Source of the DNA: a virus
Reading direction: 5' to 3' (one strand)
DNA length: 35,112 bases
IMG/VR virus record: IMGVR_UViG_3300043420_001163
Coordinates: 1-35,112 of that record
This document shows, in pieces, positions 9,730 through 17,284 of this stretch (within the stretch, counting starts at the first letter, position 1; the number at the start of each line of letters is the position of its first letter). Under the pieces are notes generated by a model. That model saw only the letters and a list, made by a program, of their open reading frames with translations, did no database searches and was not told the origin of the DNA. The translations under genes and the position numbers were made by a program.

Positions 9730-9987
9730 CTACCTCGAAGGCTTGTCTAGCTTCTGCTGCCTGAGTTTCTCGATTTCAAGTTCAATTTTGATGATACGCT
9801 CTTTCAAAGTCTCAATGCTGACATTCAAAACCTTCGTGTGACTCGACAGTTCAAAGACGTGATTTGATAATTCTTTGATTTCAGTGTTCATACTTTGAAG
9901 ACTCGAGACAGCAATGCCGAGCAATCCCGTAGCGGCAACGCTAAGAATTTTTAACAAGATATTAGAAAACCAACTTTGATTATCCAT
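9730..9987 (-). CDS. Small membrane protein with coiled-coil tail (holin/spanin-like architecture)
   Basis: An 85-residue protein with one hydrophobic segment at about residues 8-30 (FSNILLKILSVAATGLLGIA), followed by a heptad-like helix with regular L, I and V spacing and a K/R/Q-rich end. The architecture, one N-terminal transmembrane helix plus coiled coil, is shared by some inner-membrane spanins, small holin-associated proteins and other phage membrane factors, but no family is recognised. It is the last minus-strand gene before the virion operon and stands 43 bases from the divergently transcribed nuclease gene. A second protein with the same layout lies in the lysis region (18701-18934). 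Confidence 0.55.
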   Translation of the reverse strand: MDNQSWFSNILLKILSVAATGLLGIAVSSLQSMNTEIKELSNHVFELSSHTKVLNVSIETLKERIIKIELEIEKLRQQKLDKPSR

Positions 9988-10030
9988 TCCATTTATTCCT
10001 AGACGTTCTCAAAATATGGTACCATGAACC

Positions 10031-10516
10031 ATGAGAGAAAATATAGTTCAAAAATTGGCGAGATTGTTCCTTGTTGCATTGGAAGAACACATTCCTATAA
10101 CGCATTGGCGCATCCCCGTAGAAGGTCGCAGAATTGGCGGTTCGAACGTGTCAAACCCCCTTAAGGGATTCGCCGACCTCCTCATTTGCTACCGTGGCAT
10201 TTACATCCAAGCCGAAGCCAAGGGGGCAGGCGGGAAGCAAAGCGAGAGGCAGAAGCAGATGCAAACCCAGGTGGAGAATGCCGAAGGCGATTACTTCATC
10301 TTCGATTCGCTTCACGCGCTGTCTGCAAATCTTCAACGAATTGCAGAGTCTCGGCTACAATCATGTCTTGCGTCTCACGACAAGCAGATAATGAATGCAG
10401 TAATAGATGACCTTTGTAATAGAAAACAAATAAAGCCTTATCTCTCCCCGTCACCAGCATCTGGTGCTGCATCTGAACGACGTAATGTTCGGGAATCTTC
10501 CCCACCATTTCTATGA
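10031..10516 (+). CDS. VRR-NUC-type nuclease (PD-(D/E)xK fold)
   Basis: A 161-residue frame whose first 105 residues look like a stand-alone VRR-NUC domain. FADLL near residue 47 supplies the metal-binding Asp, and AEAKG near residues 61-65 the E-x-K pair. GGKQSERQKQMQ follows, the typical G-K-Q-S-x-x-Q motif, then GDYFIFDSL. Such proteins are structure-specific or nicking endonucleases and are common beside phage recombination genes. The last 57 codons (from about 10346) run antisense to the exonuclease gene and look unlike the family, so the biologically relevant part may end near residue 105 even though the frame continues to 10516. The start ATG lacks a strong ribosome site. Acts on DNA, probably with the adjacent minus-strand recombination module. 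Confidence 0.75.
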   Translation: MRENIVQKLARLFLVALEEHIPITHWRIPVEGRRIGGSNVSNPLKGFADLLICYRGIYIQAEAKGAGGKQSERQKQMQTQVENAEGDYFIFDSLHALSANLQRIAESRLQSCLASHDKQIMNAVIDDLCNRKQIKPYLSPSPASGAASERRNVRESSPPFL

Positions 10517-10946
10517 AACTCGACTCCCGGTAAGGGCACTTGATTTCGATTTGATGCTTTTCGCCTAGTCCGTCAATCTGAGCCACCAAGTGGGGATGCT
10601 TCTTGGATTGCAAAACCAGTTCGTCTAGCTTCTCCCCGAGCCGCACTTCCATCATTTCCCTGACCTTGGGTTCGAGAGCCTTGCCGTGCTCCGTGGCAGC
10701 ATTGGGTTTGAACTTTTCCATCCCCAGTTTTCGCTTGAGACACTGGAAGCGGGTCATGAACGGGCTCACCCCAAGTATCGCAGGGGTCTCACTCGCTCCA
10801 ATATGCTGAAGCCTCCATTGAAGCCAATCTTCGACTAAATCAAACGAGTAGGTGACGTATGGTAGGTGAACACTTTCGGATACTTCTCGTCCATGTTTTT
10901 CATCATTACATAGGTTATCTTCTCCCCCGACCTGAGAATCTTCCAT
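10296..10946 (-). CDS. YqaJ-type viral recombinase exonuclease
   Basis: About 216 residues from the chosen ATG at 10946, which has GGAGGAG about 12 bases upstream; an upstream ATG at 11000 is possible. YqaJ exonucleases degrade one strand of duplex ends to make single strands for a phage annealing protein. Motifs in order are IGASE (49-53), a Glu at about 92 (KALEPK), the metal-binding D125 (AQIDG), E134-I-K136 (IEIKCP), and the QMQHQ helix near 158-162. These are the active-site residues of the lambda-exonuclease/YqaJ class. The 5' end overlaps the helicase gene by 112 bases and the 3' end overlaps the plus-strand nuclease frame. It belongs to the operon with the Sak4-like ATPase, DUF669-like protein and helicase. 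Confidence 0.85.
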   Translation of the reverse strand: MEDSQVGGEDNLCNDEKHGREVSESVHLPYVTYSFDLVEDWLQWRLQHIGASETPAILGVSPFMTRFQCLKRKLGMEKFKPNAATEHGKALEPKVREMMEVRLGEKLDELVLQSKKHPHLVAQIDGLGEKHQIEIKCPYRESSFIEMVGKIPEHYVVQMQHQMLVTGRDKALFVFYYKGHLLLHSLSACRETQDMIVAETLQFVEDLQTAREANRR

Positions 10947-12334
10947 TTCGCGAGTCCGCTCCTCCGTGCCCATTGGTTCGGGTGATTTATGTTCAGCCAA
11001 TCTGTAAAGACCCCCATGTCCGTGTGGATAGTCACAAGTATTGCATCATGTCCGTTTCGTGTTGTTATTGTTTTATAGGAAAGACTTTTCACCTTCAACT
11101 CTACCAGGGGACTAACTGGGTTCTCTCTCGGCTTAATAAACATGTAATCGCAATACGGACACGTTCTTGTGCTCGCTGACACTTCCATTTCGCACTCGGG
11201 ACATTCTTTCGTCGGAGCATCTTGACCGAGAGAGAGGGGGATATCGTCCCTCTCAGGGGTGCTATAATCCATCGGATTCGTGATATCCCCGAAGCGGTCG
11301 AGGTTATCCGTAAGCTCTAAAATGGTGGCCTCTTCCTTTCCTGGAAAGGGCCTCAGTGCCCGTCCAATTGCTTGAATGTACAAGCTTGCGGACATGGTGG
11401 GACGTAGAAAAACAATGCCGTCACAGATTGGGATATCGGTGCCAGTCGTGAGCACGTTGCAGTTTGCGACGAACTTCTGTAGTCCGTTCTTCATCCGCTG
11501 GATGAGAGTATCCCTATCCTTCGTCTTCGTCTCTCCATCAATATACGCACAACCGGGTATCGCCTCTGAAATGCGTCTTGCGTGCTCCCTGGAGCAGCAG
11601 TAGATGATGACACATTTACAGTGCATGATTGATGAGAGTATCCAATCTCTTGCGTTTTTAATCTCTTCATCCTGCGAAGCCTTGGCACCCAGGGCCTCAT
11701 ACTCGGATTTCGTTATCTCTCGACTCGACTTGCCGACCCTAATCGACGTTGAACCCTGAATGAAACGGTAGGCCGAAAGCCTGTCCATTGCGACAAGCTC
11801 CCTGATACCCAAACGATACGCGCATATCTCGAAAGGCTTCTTTTTTCCGTACACTTTCCCACCGACAAGGCGGTATGGTGTGGCACTCATGCCGATGATA
11901 TAACGAGCCCGACAGTTCGAGAAGATTTGCTGATAACTGCTTGTCTTGCCGTTTGATACTAAGTGGCATTCATCGACGATTACCAGGTCAAAATAGGGCA
12001 AGCTTTGCTGAGCACGAATGCTGTCTCGACTCGCAAACACAACGGGGCCGCTCATGTCTTTCTGACCCAGACCGTTGCAGTAGATGGATGACCGGATACC
12101 AGGGTTCAAACGGTGAAGCGCATCCCTGTTCTGAGTCAGGATTTCCCTAACATGACACAGAACAAGGATTCTGGCTTCGGGGCTTTTGGTTATCGCACGA
12201 CTTGCAAGCTCGGCGGCTATCAGACTTTTTCCAGCCCCCGGACCAAGCTCCAGCATGACACGAGCAAAGCCACGTCGAAAAGCATCAATCGTCTTTTCGA
12301 CGGCTTCAACCTGGTAATCTCGAAGTTTAATCAC
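10835..12334 (-). CDS. Superfamily II DNA helicase (DEAD/DEAH-like)
   Basis: A 499-residue helicase with a full motif set: Walker A GPGAGKS (31-37), DECH (121-124), SATPYR (150-155), GTD (298-300) and Q-A-I-G-R-A-L-R (321-328). After the two RecA folds comes a probable zinc finger with C378, C381, C392 and C395 (CPEC and CPYC pairs), then a short mixed C-terminal domain. It most resembles phage helicases related to UvsW/RecG/type III restriction-like SF2 enzymes that remodel forks and branched recombination intermediates. The start is GTG, overlapping the stop of the preceding DUF669-like gene (GTGA). Neighbouring nuclease and ATPase genes place it in replication and recombination. Confidence 0.9.
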   Translation of the reverse strand: MIKLRDYQVEAVEKTIDAFRRGFARVMLELGPGAGKSLIAAELASRAITKSPEARILVLCHVREILTQNRDALHRLNPGIRSSIYCNGLGQKDMSGPVVFASRDSIRAQQSLPYFDLVIVDECHLVSNGKTSSYQQIFSNCRARYIIGMSATPYRLVGGKVYGKKKPFEICAYRLGIRELVAMDRLSAYRFIQGSTSIRVGKSSREITKSEYEALGAKASQDEEIKNARDWILSSIMHCKCVIIYCCSREHARRISEAIPGCAYIDGETKTKDRDTLIQRMKNGLQKFVANCNVLTTGTDIPICDGIVFLRPTMSASLYIQAIGRALRPFPGKEEATILELTDNLDRFGDITNPMDYSTPERDDIPLSLGQDAPTKECPECEMEVSASTRTCPYCDYMFIKPRENPVSPLVELKVKSLSYKTITTRNGHDAILVTIHTDMGVFTDWLNINHPNQWARRSGLAKWKILRSGEKITYVMMKNMDEKYPKVFTYHTSPTRLI

Positions 12335-12750
12335 AGCGGTACATCATCCATTTTCTTGACTGGAGAAGCCTTGCCCTTCAAGCTGTTTAAGACGTTCTTG
12401 TCCTTGTAAATGCCGACATCTACCAGGCATTCAAAGCCGATTAACTTCTGCATGTCGCTTGAACTTCGAAGCTTGATTCCCATCGCATCACAGATTGCCT
12501 TCATCGTTCCGCGCCCTCTTTTCACTGCACCTTCCCATTCAGGATGATTCAGATACAGGTTATTGAAAAGCTTCCGATTTCGATGCGTTCCTTCTGTCAC
12601 TGTCAAGACAAGCTTGATATACGGATTACCGTGTACATCTTCCTTCTCTTCACACTCTTCGACACACATCGCGTATTCAGCCTTTGGCAACAAACCAAAT
12701 GACTCAAGAGTTTCTGTCACTTCATCCGGGTTGAAAAAATATTCGCTCAT
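12331..12750 (-). CDS. DUF669-like protein (probable single-stranded DNA-binding role)
   Basis: A 139-residue protein. The pattern of aromatic and hydrophobic strands (KLVLTVTEG, RKLFNNLYLNHPEWEG) followed by a helix and a C-terminal segment matches phage DUF669 proteins, which commonly sit between Sak4-like ATPases and helicases and are thought to act like single-stranded DNA-binding proteins. The C-terminus ends in an acidic and hydrophobic tail (KKMDDVPL), a feature often seen in SSB-like proteins. Both ends overlap neighbours by a few bases (ATGA with the gene before, GTGA with the helicase after), so expression is likely coupled. The family assignment is by pattern only. Confidence 0.65.
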   Translation of the reverse strand: MSEYFFNPDEVTETLESFGLLPKAEYAMCVEECEEKEDVHGNPYIKLVLTVTEGTHRNRKLFNNLYLNHPEWEGAVKRGRGTMKAICDAMGIKLRSSSDMQKLIGFECLVDVGIYKDKNVLNSLKGKASPVKKMDDVPL

Positions 12751-12977
12751 TTGCTTGCCCTCACTGCTTTCTCAAGTTCCACAAATAGACGCTCGTTTTC
12801 CTTGTACATGCTGCGGGTTCTTTCCACCGTCGCAATGTTAAAAGGTTCCGTCTTCATCTTCCCGATTTCCTCGCTGTTCGACATAATCTTCTCGAACAAG
12901 GCTCGCGCCAAATCCTCAGAGGGAATCGAAGATTGCCCTTGCTGATTCGTCGTTTTTGATTGGTATGAACTTTTCAT
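12747..12977 (-). CDS. Small helical protein of the recombination operon, unknown function
   Basis: About 76 residues from the ATG at 12977, chosen because GAGGGGG lies five bases upstream; a longer form from 13007 has no good ribosome site. The N-terminus is S/Q/T/K-rich and probably disordered. The rest forms two likely helices (EDLARALFEKIMSNSEEIGK and a second ending ELEKAVRASK). It overlaps the end of the upstream ATPase gene by 62 bases in another frame and its stop overlaps the next start (ATGA). No family recognised; context suggests an accessory of the Sak4/DUF669 recombination system. Confidence 0.6.
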   Translation of the reverse strand: MKSSYQSKTTNQQGQSSIPSEDLARALFEKIMSNSEEIGKMKTEPFNIATVERTRSMYKENERLFVELEKAVRASK

Positions 12978-13662
12978 GAGTCCCCCTCGTTTTTGCCACC
13001 ACCGCACCCGAACTACTCGTTTGCGCTAAAATGTTATTCCTGAACTTTGCAACGGGCTTTGCGCCGTCTCTTTCTGCTACGACCTTCTCTTGATGCAAGT
13101 ACCAAATGTAATCGACGTTTGCTTTGATACGTTCGCTGATTCGCTTGTCAAGGGAAACATTGAATCGGTCATAGCCTCCCGATGATGGGTCTTGAAACGT
13201 CTCCACAGTCGCATGAGCAATCAGAATCACGTTCTTGTTATGCTTTTTCAGTGACTCGACCAGTTCCAGAAACAAAGCCGCTTCAGCCGAAAGCTTTTGG
13301 TACCCTGCACCATAGCCGAAAGCAGCTAGCGTGTCTTTCGGTCCCTTGTCGTCTCCATTCTTGCAAATGTCTTGGATGATGAGTTCCTGAAGCTTGGACA
13401 GCGAATCAATCACGATGGTCGTGAATCGCTCACTGTTCAAACACTTCATCAAAAGCTTCTTCACTTCGGGCCAAGAATCGATAGGGGTCGTCGCAAAGGT
13501 GTCAAAGCTCTTCAAATCAACACCCTTCAAACCGTTCTCGATATTAATAATGAGAGCCTTCGGTGCCTTCGCTGCAAAGGTCGTCTTCCCGATACCGCTC
13601 TCACCATAAAGCAGCATTGTCCATGCCTGGTCTTCGAACTCTTGGACTATTTCGATCGTCAT
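12916..13662 (-). CDS. Sak4-like RecA-core ATPase (AAA_24 family)
   Basis: About 248 residues. Walker A is GESGIGKT (20-27 from this start) and a Walker B-like strand is IVIDS (83-87), followed by a segment ending ILIAHAT that resembles the RecA-core motif 3 region. The length and layout match phage Sak4/AAA_24 nucleotide-binding proteins, minimal RecA-like ATPases that promote single-strand annealing. The first gene of a minus-strand operon with the small helical protein, DUF669-like protein, helicase and YqaJ exonuclease, a standard phage recombination set. The start is uncertain: ATG at 13662 has a G-rich stretch seven bases upstream, while ATG at 13677 adds five residues without a clear ribosome site. 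Confidence 0.8.
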   Translation of the reverse strand: MTIEIVQEFEDQAWTMLLYGESGIGKTTFAAKAPKALIINIENGLKGVDLKSFDTFATTPIDSWPEVKKLLMKCLNSERFTTIVIDSLSKLQELIIQDICKNGDDKGPKDTLAAFGYGAGYQKLSAEAALFLELVESLKKHNKNVILIAHATVETFQDPSSGGYDRFNVSLDKRISERIKANVDYIWYLHQEKVVAERDGAKPVAKFRNNILAQTSSSGAVVAKTRGTHEKFIPIKNDESARAIFDSL

Positions 13663-13677
13663 TGCGTAACCCCCCAT

Positions 13678-13735
13678 TCGGTAGTATTCCGATAAAACCT
13701 ATGCACCTTCTTTATAACAGCCGGAGGAAAAGTCA
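13678..13735. promoter_or_regulatory. Divergent control region between recombination and replication genes
   Basis: This 58-base gap drives the minus-strand recombination operon and the plus-strand primase-polymerase gene. It holds a TCGG/CCGA inverted repeat around TAGTATT (13679-13693), a TATAAC box at 13713-13718 on the plus strand, and a GGAGGA ribosome site just before 13736. On the minus strand TTGACT and TATAAA are 14 bases apart, too close for a confident sigma-70 call. The exact promoters cannot be fixed. Confidence 0.4.
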
Positions 13736-15982
13736 ATGTTCAAAACGTATCAAAGGTTAAATCTAAAACTCCTAAGGGTTTACCGGGCCGATAAAAAGAA
13801 ATGCGCTTGTCCCGATGGTTTTGCTTGCCGTGCTCCAGGGAAACATCCTGCCCCATGGGACGGGGAAGCTAACCAGGGAGTCTACAACGCACGGGCCGAG
13901 TACGACGCAGAGAAGTTCCGCGGGTACAACGTTGGCATTGCTACCGGAGGCGGGCTTTTGGTTGTGGACGTGGACCCGCGAAACCACGGTCATCATACTT
14001 GGAATGCAATTTGTGAGGGGGAGTCACTACCCGAGACTTTGACGGTTCAGACGGGGGGTGGGGGAATCCACTACTATTTTCAGCTTCCCGATGGTTTCGA
14101 GATGAAAAACCTAACGGTGCAGGGAATCGACTTCCAGTTTGCCGGAAAATATGCAGTAGCCCCCCCGAGCATCCACCATTCGGGGGCGATTTACCACACC
14201 GAAGACTTCGAAGAAAACGATGAGCAAATCAGAATTGCGAACGCTCCTGAATGGCTTCTTAAATACATCGAAAGCAAATTGCAAACACTTTCGCAGCATA
14301 TTGAGGAAGACACCCTCGAAGCCGTCGAACCTGCCCAATGGGAATGGGAATGGATTGATGAAGTCTTAGCCAAGCTAGACCCGGATATCCCTTATGAGCA
14401 GTGGGTAGGGGTCGGTATGGGACTGCACCTGACAGGGGACAAACGAGCCTTTCGCATATGGGACAAATGGAGTTCCAAAGGTAAGAAGTATGTAAGGGGG
14501 GAAACCGAACGGAAGTGGCGAAGCTTTAAGGTCCAGGTCGGCAAGCGGCACACCTACAGGTGGATATTCTCCCTTGCTGCGATTTACGACATCCCCTTTG
14601 GTCCTCCTGACCTGGAGTACACCTTCGGAGGGGAGGCTCCCAAGAAACGAGCCGATGTCGATTACCTCTGCCAGAACAGCGGGGCAATCCTGTCTGAACT
14701 CGTGAACCATTTTCGGGATAACGCTCGCGTCGATAGGGCCGAATTCGCCCTTGCCAGTGCCCTAGCGGTGCTGTCTGCATCGGTCCAGGGTGCCTACTCC
14801 GGGCCGAACAGGGTGTCTCTAAACCTCTACCAGTGGTGCGCCGGTCCTGCTGCAAGCGGTAAGGACAGCTATTTCCAGGGGACCAGGAAGCTAATCAGCA
14901 AGATTAACTCAAACCTGAACAGCGACAGGTGTAGCACAGTCCAAGGCTTCCGAGTGTCCCTTATGGCATACAACAGCCGAATCCATATCAGGGACGAGTT
15001 CCATGATGAATACATGACTATGACAACTAGTAAGATGGATGCAGCTAGGGAAATCCTCAAAGATTATAAGATGCTGTACAATAGTCCCGATGAACTTGAG
15101 TCTGTCATCATCAAGACTTCCAAGCTTCCCAAGATAGAACACCCCTACTTTAGTCTACTTGGCTTCAGCACCGTGGCCGGACTCGACAAGTGTTCGCAGG
15201 GGGACTTTCTAACCAGTGGGATGGGGTCTCGCTTTCTGTTCTGGATATGCGACCAGGCAGAGAAAGAGAGGTGGCCAAAGGAGACACCTCTCTGTGACCA
15301 CGTTCTGGACGTTCTGAAGCGTTTTAGCACCAAGGGCCTCACAACGGTCGGTCGGGGTTCCAAGAGCGCAGAGAAGAACCTGGATAGCATCCAGGAGGGG
15401 ATGCGTGACCCCAAGGGCAAGGCGCAGGTTCATATGGCTCAGACAGTGGTTCTCGAAACCCTCTCCATAAGCCAGGACGCAAGCGTGGCTTTCCAGGCAT
15501 ACAGCGAGCAAAACCGGCAGCTCATGAACGAAGCGGGCAAGGATGATGCGCTCCAGTCCATTGTCGGCCGCAAGGGGCAGCTTTGTCTCCGTCTCGCTTC
15601 CCTTCGTGCTCTGAGCGATGAGAGGACCATGATCGAAGAGTCGGACTATGAGTGGGCCAAAGCTCTAACCGAAATCAATGTGGAGGCAGTGGGTAAGCAT
15701 TTCGCTCTGAACGTAGGCAGCTCCAGAATCGACGTGGAAACCGAAGAGCGAGCAGCTCGCATCCTTCGAATCGTCAAAGCACTTACCGACAACGGGAAGA
15801 GCCTCGTTATGAAGGCCGAAATGATGAAAAATAAAATTATGGAACCAAAACAGTTTGATAGCGCCCTTATGGTCCTCATAGAAACCGGTGCGATAAAGGC
15901 ATTTGACAGGGCCGGACGAAGGGTCTATCCTGTAAAAGTTGAACGAGGTCTGAGGTTTACAGTCAATTCCGAGTTTAGTTAA
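13736..15982 (+). CDS. Primase-polymerase with PriCT and DUF3987-like helicase/ATPase domain
   Basis: A 748-residue protein with a GGAGGA ribosome site. An N-terminal cysteine-rich entry (CACPDGFACRAPGKHP, 23-38) leads into a prim-pol domain with the metal-binding D78-x-D80 in VVDVDP and H112 in GGGGIHYYF. Residues about 205-285 look like PriCT-2 (IPYEQWVGVGMGLHLTGDK and following), which couples primase to a helicase. From about 310 a DUF3987-like region follows with a Walker A-like GPAASGKDS (370-378), where K is followed by D instead of the usual S or T. No separate DNA polymerase is visible, so this enzyme may prime or synthesise DNA with host help. Likely the phage replication initiator/primase. 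Confidence 0.85.
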   Translation: MFKTYQRLNLKLLRVYRADKKKCACPDGFACRAPGKHPAPWDGEANQGVYNARAEYDAEKFRGYNVGIATGGGLLVVDVDPRNHGHHTWNAICEGESLPETLTVQTGGGGIHYYFQLPDGFEMKNLTVQGIDFQFAGKYAVAPPSIHHSGAIYHTEDFEENDEQIRIANAPEWLLKYIESKLQTLSQHIEEDTLEAVEPAQWEWEWIDEVLAKLDPDIPYEQWVGVGMGLHLTGDKRAFRIWDKWSSKGKKYVRGETERKWRSFKVQVGKRHTYRWIFSLAAIYDIPFGPPDLEYTFGGEAPKKRADVDYLCQNSGAILSELVNHFRDNARVDRAEFALASALAVLSASVQGAYSGPNRVSLNLYQWCAGPAASGKDSYFQGTRKLISKINSNLNSDRCSTVQGFRVSLMAYNSRIHIRDEFHDEYMTMTTSKMDAAREILKDYKMLYNSPDELESVIIKTSKLPKIEHPYFSLLGFSTVAGLDKCSQGDFLTSGMGSRFLFWICDQAEKERWPKETPLCDHVLDVLKRFSTKGLTTVGRGSKSAEKNLDSIQEGMRDPKGKAQVHMAQTVVLETLSISQDASVAFQAYSEQNRQLMNEAGKDDALQSIVGRKGQLCLRLASLRALSDERTMIEESDYEWAKALTEINVEAVGKHFALNVGSSRIDVETEERAARILRIVKALTDNGKSLVMKAEMMKNKIMEPKQFDSALMVLIETGAIKAFDRAGRRVYPVKVERGLRFTVNSEFS

Positions 15983-16134
15983 CCGGAATAAATGAAAACC
16001 CAGTCTTATCCATTAAGTAGGACTTTGATGGAGGTAATTACCTGAGAACATAAGGTTAATTCATACGAGCCTATTCCTGAGTCAAAACCAGATGATAGGG
16101 TCAGAATAACCTAAAAACCTTCCTATATAGTCCA

Positions 16135-16151
16135 GGGGTTTTAGAAACCCC
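16135..16151. repeat. Seven-base-arm hairpin
   Basis: Arms GGGGTTT (16135-16141) and AAACCCC (16145-16151) pair perfectly around the loop TAG. No T-run follows on either strand, so a terminator role is not supported. One of several hairpins in the 15983-16689 gap. Confidence 0.6.
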
Positions 16152-16213
16152 ACACAATCAGACACTTACGATTACTTTATTCCAAAGGTAATATGGCTAG
16201 CCTATTACTCTGT

Positions 16214-16235
16214 CTCCCCCCCGTTAGGGGGGGAG
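16214..16235. repeat. Very GC-rich hairpin with C7/G7 arms
   Basis: CT plus seven C (16214-16222) pairs perfectly with seven G plus AG (16227-16235) around GTTA. The nine-pair stem is followed by A/T-rich DNA (TTAAAATATAC), not by a T-run. The homopolymer arms are striking; length should be checked because such runs are error-prone in sequencing. Confidence 0.65.
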
Positions 16236-16329
16236 TGGTTAAAATATACTCCTCTCTCTAAAAATATACCGCGAATCACATCACACTATATATGTATGGG
16301 AACCAGGAGCTACCCACAATAAGGACATG

Positions 16330-16393
16330 GAGGCTTCGCCTCCAATCAACATCTTTTGGAAGGGGAGACGCTCGTTACGGTCTCTTCGAGACC
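16330..16393. repeat. Two look-alike TTC-loop hairpins
   Basis: GGAGGC-TTC-GCCTCC at 16330-16344 and GGTCTC-TTC-GAGACC at 16379-16393 each have six perfect pairs and the same three-base loop, 34 bases apart. Their arms differ in sequence but not in design, which suggests selection on structure. No tRNA cloverleaf could be drawn around them. Confidence 0.55.
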
Positions 16394-16614
16394 TACTCGC
16401 TTTAACCATTAGAGTTTTACTTATATTTAGACACACGGTTTTTGACCCGGTGATTATCCGGTTAATACGGCTCACAACTCCATATTCCAAATCAGCCACT
16501 CTGCTGCATTGCATCATGCTTCCCTAGTCTTCCATCATTCCCATTATTAAAATGCAGCCTTGCCCCCTTAAAACGATTCGTAGGGGCATTCCCATTCATC
16601 CCACTCAGTATCCC

Positions 16615-16643
16615 TTCACCCCCTAGATTTCTCTTGCTATAAA
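16615..16643 (+). promoter_or_regulatory. Candidate sigma-70 promoter for the early small-gene region
   Basis: TTCACC (16615-16620) and TATAAA (16638-16643) are separated by exactly 17 bases and lie about 47 bases upstream of the ATG at 16690. The -10 matches the consensus at five of six positions, the -35 at four. A strong AGGAGG ribosome site follows at 16674-16679. Promoter activity is inferred. Confidence 0.45.
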
Positions 16644-16689
16644 GTTTACAAGCGGCTATCCGATATATCTAACAGGAGGCAGATTGCCC

Positions 16690-17136
16690 ATGACTTATGT
16701 GACCATCAATACCGTCCACGAACTCTCCGTGAAACTCGTCGATGAGGCTATCTCCATCGCTGGCAATGCTTGGAGACTCTCCAAACTCTGCGGTATCAAT
16801 CACTGCACTCTTATCAATTTGAAGAAGCACCCCAATCGAGTCCTGAACGGTAGACACTTCATCGCAATCATTCGCTTCCTCGGAACCGAGAAGTCCATCG
16901 AAACCATCATCTCTTATCCAGAATGCTCAGTTGGGGAGTTTATAGAAGAGAAACAAGAACTTGCGCAGCGTATTAAAAACAGAAAGGTTACATCAAATGG
17001 AAAATCTAAACCCAAACTTAAACTTAAGAAGATACCTAGAAATAAAGAAGCAGATTGCAGAGCTGGAGAAGGAAGCGAACCTAATCAAGAGGGAGATTCG
17101 AACCAGCCTACCGTTCGGTACCCACGAATTCGGTGA
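16690..17136 (+). CDS. Putative HTH regulatory protein
   Basis: A 148-residue protein from ATG 16690, ten bases after AGGAGG; an in-frame TTG at 16684 is too close to that site. Residues about 20-60 (AGNAWRLSKLCGINHCTLIN and following) have the spacing of a Cro/Xre-like helix-turn-helix: a short helix, a glycine turn, then a helix with small and polar residues. The last 46 codons, from about 16997, overlap the next gene in another frame and are basic low-complexity, so the functional part may be the first 100 residues. As the first gene after the putative origin with its own promoter, it is a plausible early regulator. The HTH call is by pattern only. Confidence 0.55.
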   Translation: MTYVTINTVHELSVKLVDEAISIAGNAWRLSKLCGINHCTLINLKKHPNRVLNGRHFIAIIRFLGTEKSIETIISYPECSVGEFIEEKQELAQRIKNRKVTSNGKSKPKLKLKKIPRNKEADCRAGEGSEPNQEGDSNQPTVRYPRIR

Positions 17137-17275
17137 TATTAAAGTTATCCGCTCCACCCGTATCCGTATCGACTTAGATAAAGAATCCGTGCTTCTGAAA
17201 CTGGGACCAGAAGCATACCAAGCTTGCGAGAAAGCCTCCGAATATGAAGTGGTTGAGGTAAAGCAAATAATCTGA
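16997..17275 (+). CDS. Small early protein of unknown function with helical N-terminus
   Basis: A 92-residue protein starting at ATG 16997 (AAAGG about 10 bases upstream). A charged helix (residues 11-36, YLEIKKQIAELEKEANLIKR) is followed by a compact beta segment with basic residues (DIKVIRSTRIRIDLD) and a helical end (LLKLGPEAYQACEKASEYEV). This pattern is reminiscent of small phage proteins found near replication genes, but I do not recognise a family. It overlaps the previous frame by 140 bases, an unusually long overlap, and ends just before the AACCCTTGAC promoter. Confidence 0.6.
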   Translation: MENLNPNLNLRRYLEIKKQIAELEKEANLIKREIRTSLPFGTHEFGDIKVIRSTRIRIDLDKESVLLKLGPEAYQACEKASEYEVVEVKQII

Positions 17276-17284
17276 AAAAAACCC

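Larger units (their letters stand above)
15983..16689. other. Hairpin-rich non-coding region, candidate replication origin or control region
   Basis: Seven hundred bases after the replication gene with no credible coding frame; the one frame visible (16327-16527) is L/R-rich and reads through hairpins. It contains a 12-base palindrome AGGTAATTACCT (16032-16043), a GGGGTTT/AAACCCC hairpin (16135-16151), a hairpin with nine-base arms of C7 and G7 runs (16214-16235), and two look-alike hairpins with six-base arms and TTC loops (16330-16344, 16379-16393). It also has A/T-rich stretches with repeated AAATATAC. Position beside the primase gene and this density of palindromes suggest an origin of replication, but no iteron set or DnaA box series was seen. 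Confidence 0.5.

Noticed and set aside
16360-16520. tRNA gene
   Set aside because: TTCGA-like hairpins are present, but no acceptor, anticodon and D arm could be arranged.
16327-16527. 66-residue plus-strand frame in the non-coding gap
   Set aside because: It is L/R/I-rich, runs through two hairpins, and has no ribosome site.
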